A DNA stretch of 39,151 nt, taken from NCBI GenBank assembly GCA_021818445.1, contig JAKAEB010000035.1, forward strand, positions 1 through 39,151. The letters are read 5' to 3'. Position 1 is the stretch's first letter. Each line of letters begins with the position of its first letter. Origin of the DNA: Planctomycetota bacterium. Lineage in GTDB: Bacteria > Planctomycetota > Phycisphaerae > WQYP01. The translations under genes were made by a program, and so were the position numbers. This document shows, one piece after another, positions 38,554 to 39,151 of this stretch. The notes under the pieces were generated by a model. It was not told the DNA's origin and did not search any database. It was given only the letters and a program-made list of their open reading frames with translations.

Positions 38554-39151
38554 CCGACAAGCTCCATGATCCCATTGCGCACAGCGTTCATGATCGACTG
38601 TTGCATCTCGCGACGACGCGAAAAGAAGACTTCAATGCCATCCTGGTGCGTTACGGCAATGAGCGACTCTTGTACCGGCTAAGCCGTACAAGACACGGCA
38701 AGCAGTTTATCCTGAAAGGGGCGGCGCTTTTTGTGCTATGGCTGGGGCGTATTCACCGGCCAACACGCGATCTGGACCTTCTGGCCACGGGCCGGATTAA
38801 TCAGTCTGTACTTACCGGCATATTTCAGGACATCTGCACCGTGCCGGTCAGGCCTGATGGCTTGAGATTTGATCCAGCCTCAGTTGCCATTACTGAAATT
38901 AGAGAAGGGCAGACATACCATGGACTGCGCGTCAAGCTTCGTGGTTTTCTCGGAACAGCCCGATTGAACCTTCAGGTGGACATTGGGCTTGGCGACAGCC
39001 TCTCTCAAAAAGCGGAAGAAGTGGCATATCCAACGTTACTCGATATGCCAGCGCCGCATGTGAAGGTTTATCCGCGTGAAACGGCTATCGCCGAGAAACT
39101 CGACGCAATGCTGGAACGGGGCATAAAAAACAGCCGAATGAAAGATTACTT
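38550..39151 (+). CDS. abiEii: AbiEii-type nucleotidyltransferase toxin (3' end outside window)
   Basis: The frame is open from the GTG at 38550 to the window edge, about 200 residues. It has the AbiEii hallmarks: a lead-in helix, GNERLLYRLSRT, LKGAALFVLWLG followed by RPTRDLDLL (the nucleotidyltransferase active site with its Asp pair), a central beta region with LNLQVDIGLGD (the third acidic residue), and near the end ETAIAEKLDAML then NSRMKDY. AbiEii toxins transfer nucleotides, in known cases to tRNA, and stop growth. The start overlaps the antitoxin stop by four bases. All catalytic motifs up to the edge are intact. Confidence 0.9.
   Translation, partial: MTDKLHDPIAHSVHDRLLHLATTRKEDFNAILVRYGNERLLYRLSRTRHGKQFILKGAALFVLWLGRIHRPTRDLDLLATGRINQSVLTGIFQDICTVPVRPDGLRFDPASVAITEIREGQTYHGLRVKLRGFLGTARLNLQVDIGLGDSLSQKAEEVAYPTLLDMPAPHVKVYPRETAIAEKLDAMLERGIKNSRMKDY

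Overview
The window is most of a conjugative-transfer region from a Gram-negative bacterium. It carries a large defence-type cargo and is flanked by further defence or toxin-antitoxin genes. Nearly everything from 675 to 37585 is read on the minus strand. No rep, par, integrase, rRNA or tRNA was seen, so an integrative conjugative element and a conjugative plasmid are both possible. The host cannot be fixed from the sequence. The dispersed short repeats and the style of the cargo would suit a Planctomycetota-like genome, but that is only a weak inference.

Transfer module (right to left, in transcription order): ssb (37139-37585), a DUF932 protein, an unrecognised proline-rich protein, a MITE-like insertion (34660-35021), a strong promoter (34017-34044), a possible 56-residue leader ORF, a MOB_P-type relaxase, traG/VirD4, a CopG-like protein and trbB. 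The genes trbC-D-E-J-J-L-F-G-I and a DUF2274-like gene follow at 10785-675. The order (relaxase, traG, copG, trbB, trbC, D, E, J, L, F, G, I, DUF2274) is that of Ti/Tn4371-type trb loci, with trbJ duplicated. Many neighbouring genes overlap by ATGA, which points to translational coupling.

Cargo: the trb operon is split. About 17 kb (roughly 10.9-28.0 kb) sits between trbB and trbC, in the same orientation. In transcription order it holds a small HTH protein, a RapA-like SNF2 helicase and an AlbA_2/HATPase protein (these three coupled by ATGA overlaps). Next come a spacer with a decayed piece of the AlbA_2 gene, an unknown protein overlapping an HNH nuclease, a degenerate repeat tract and two small unknown ORFs. 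The last group is a DUF4238 protein, type III Mod, type III Res, an SbcD-like nuclease and an SbcC-like ATPase without an obvious zinc hook. Mod/Res and SbcD/SbcC also overlap by ATGA. The whole reads as a composite anti-invader island built on type III restriction, and it is the best candidate here for an undescribed system. trbC has its own promoter-like sequence (10875-10902) downstream of the island, which would keep the distal trb genes expressed.

Edges: the left end (1-533, plus strand) has the tail of an unknown protein and a DUF6527 protein, a family I recall beside bacterial ubiquitin-like conjugation genes. The right end (37951-39151, plus strand) is an AbiE-type antitoxin/toxin pair, with the toxin cut by the window edge. 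It is separated from ssb by a structured intergenic region.
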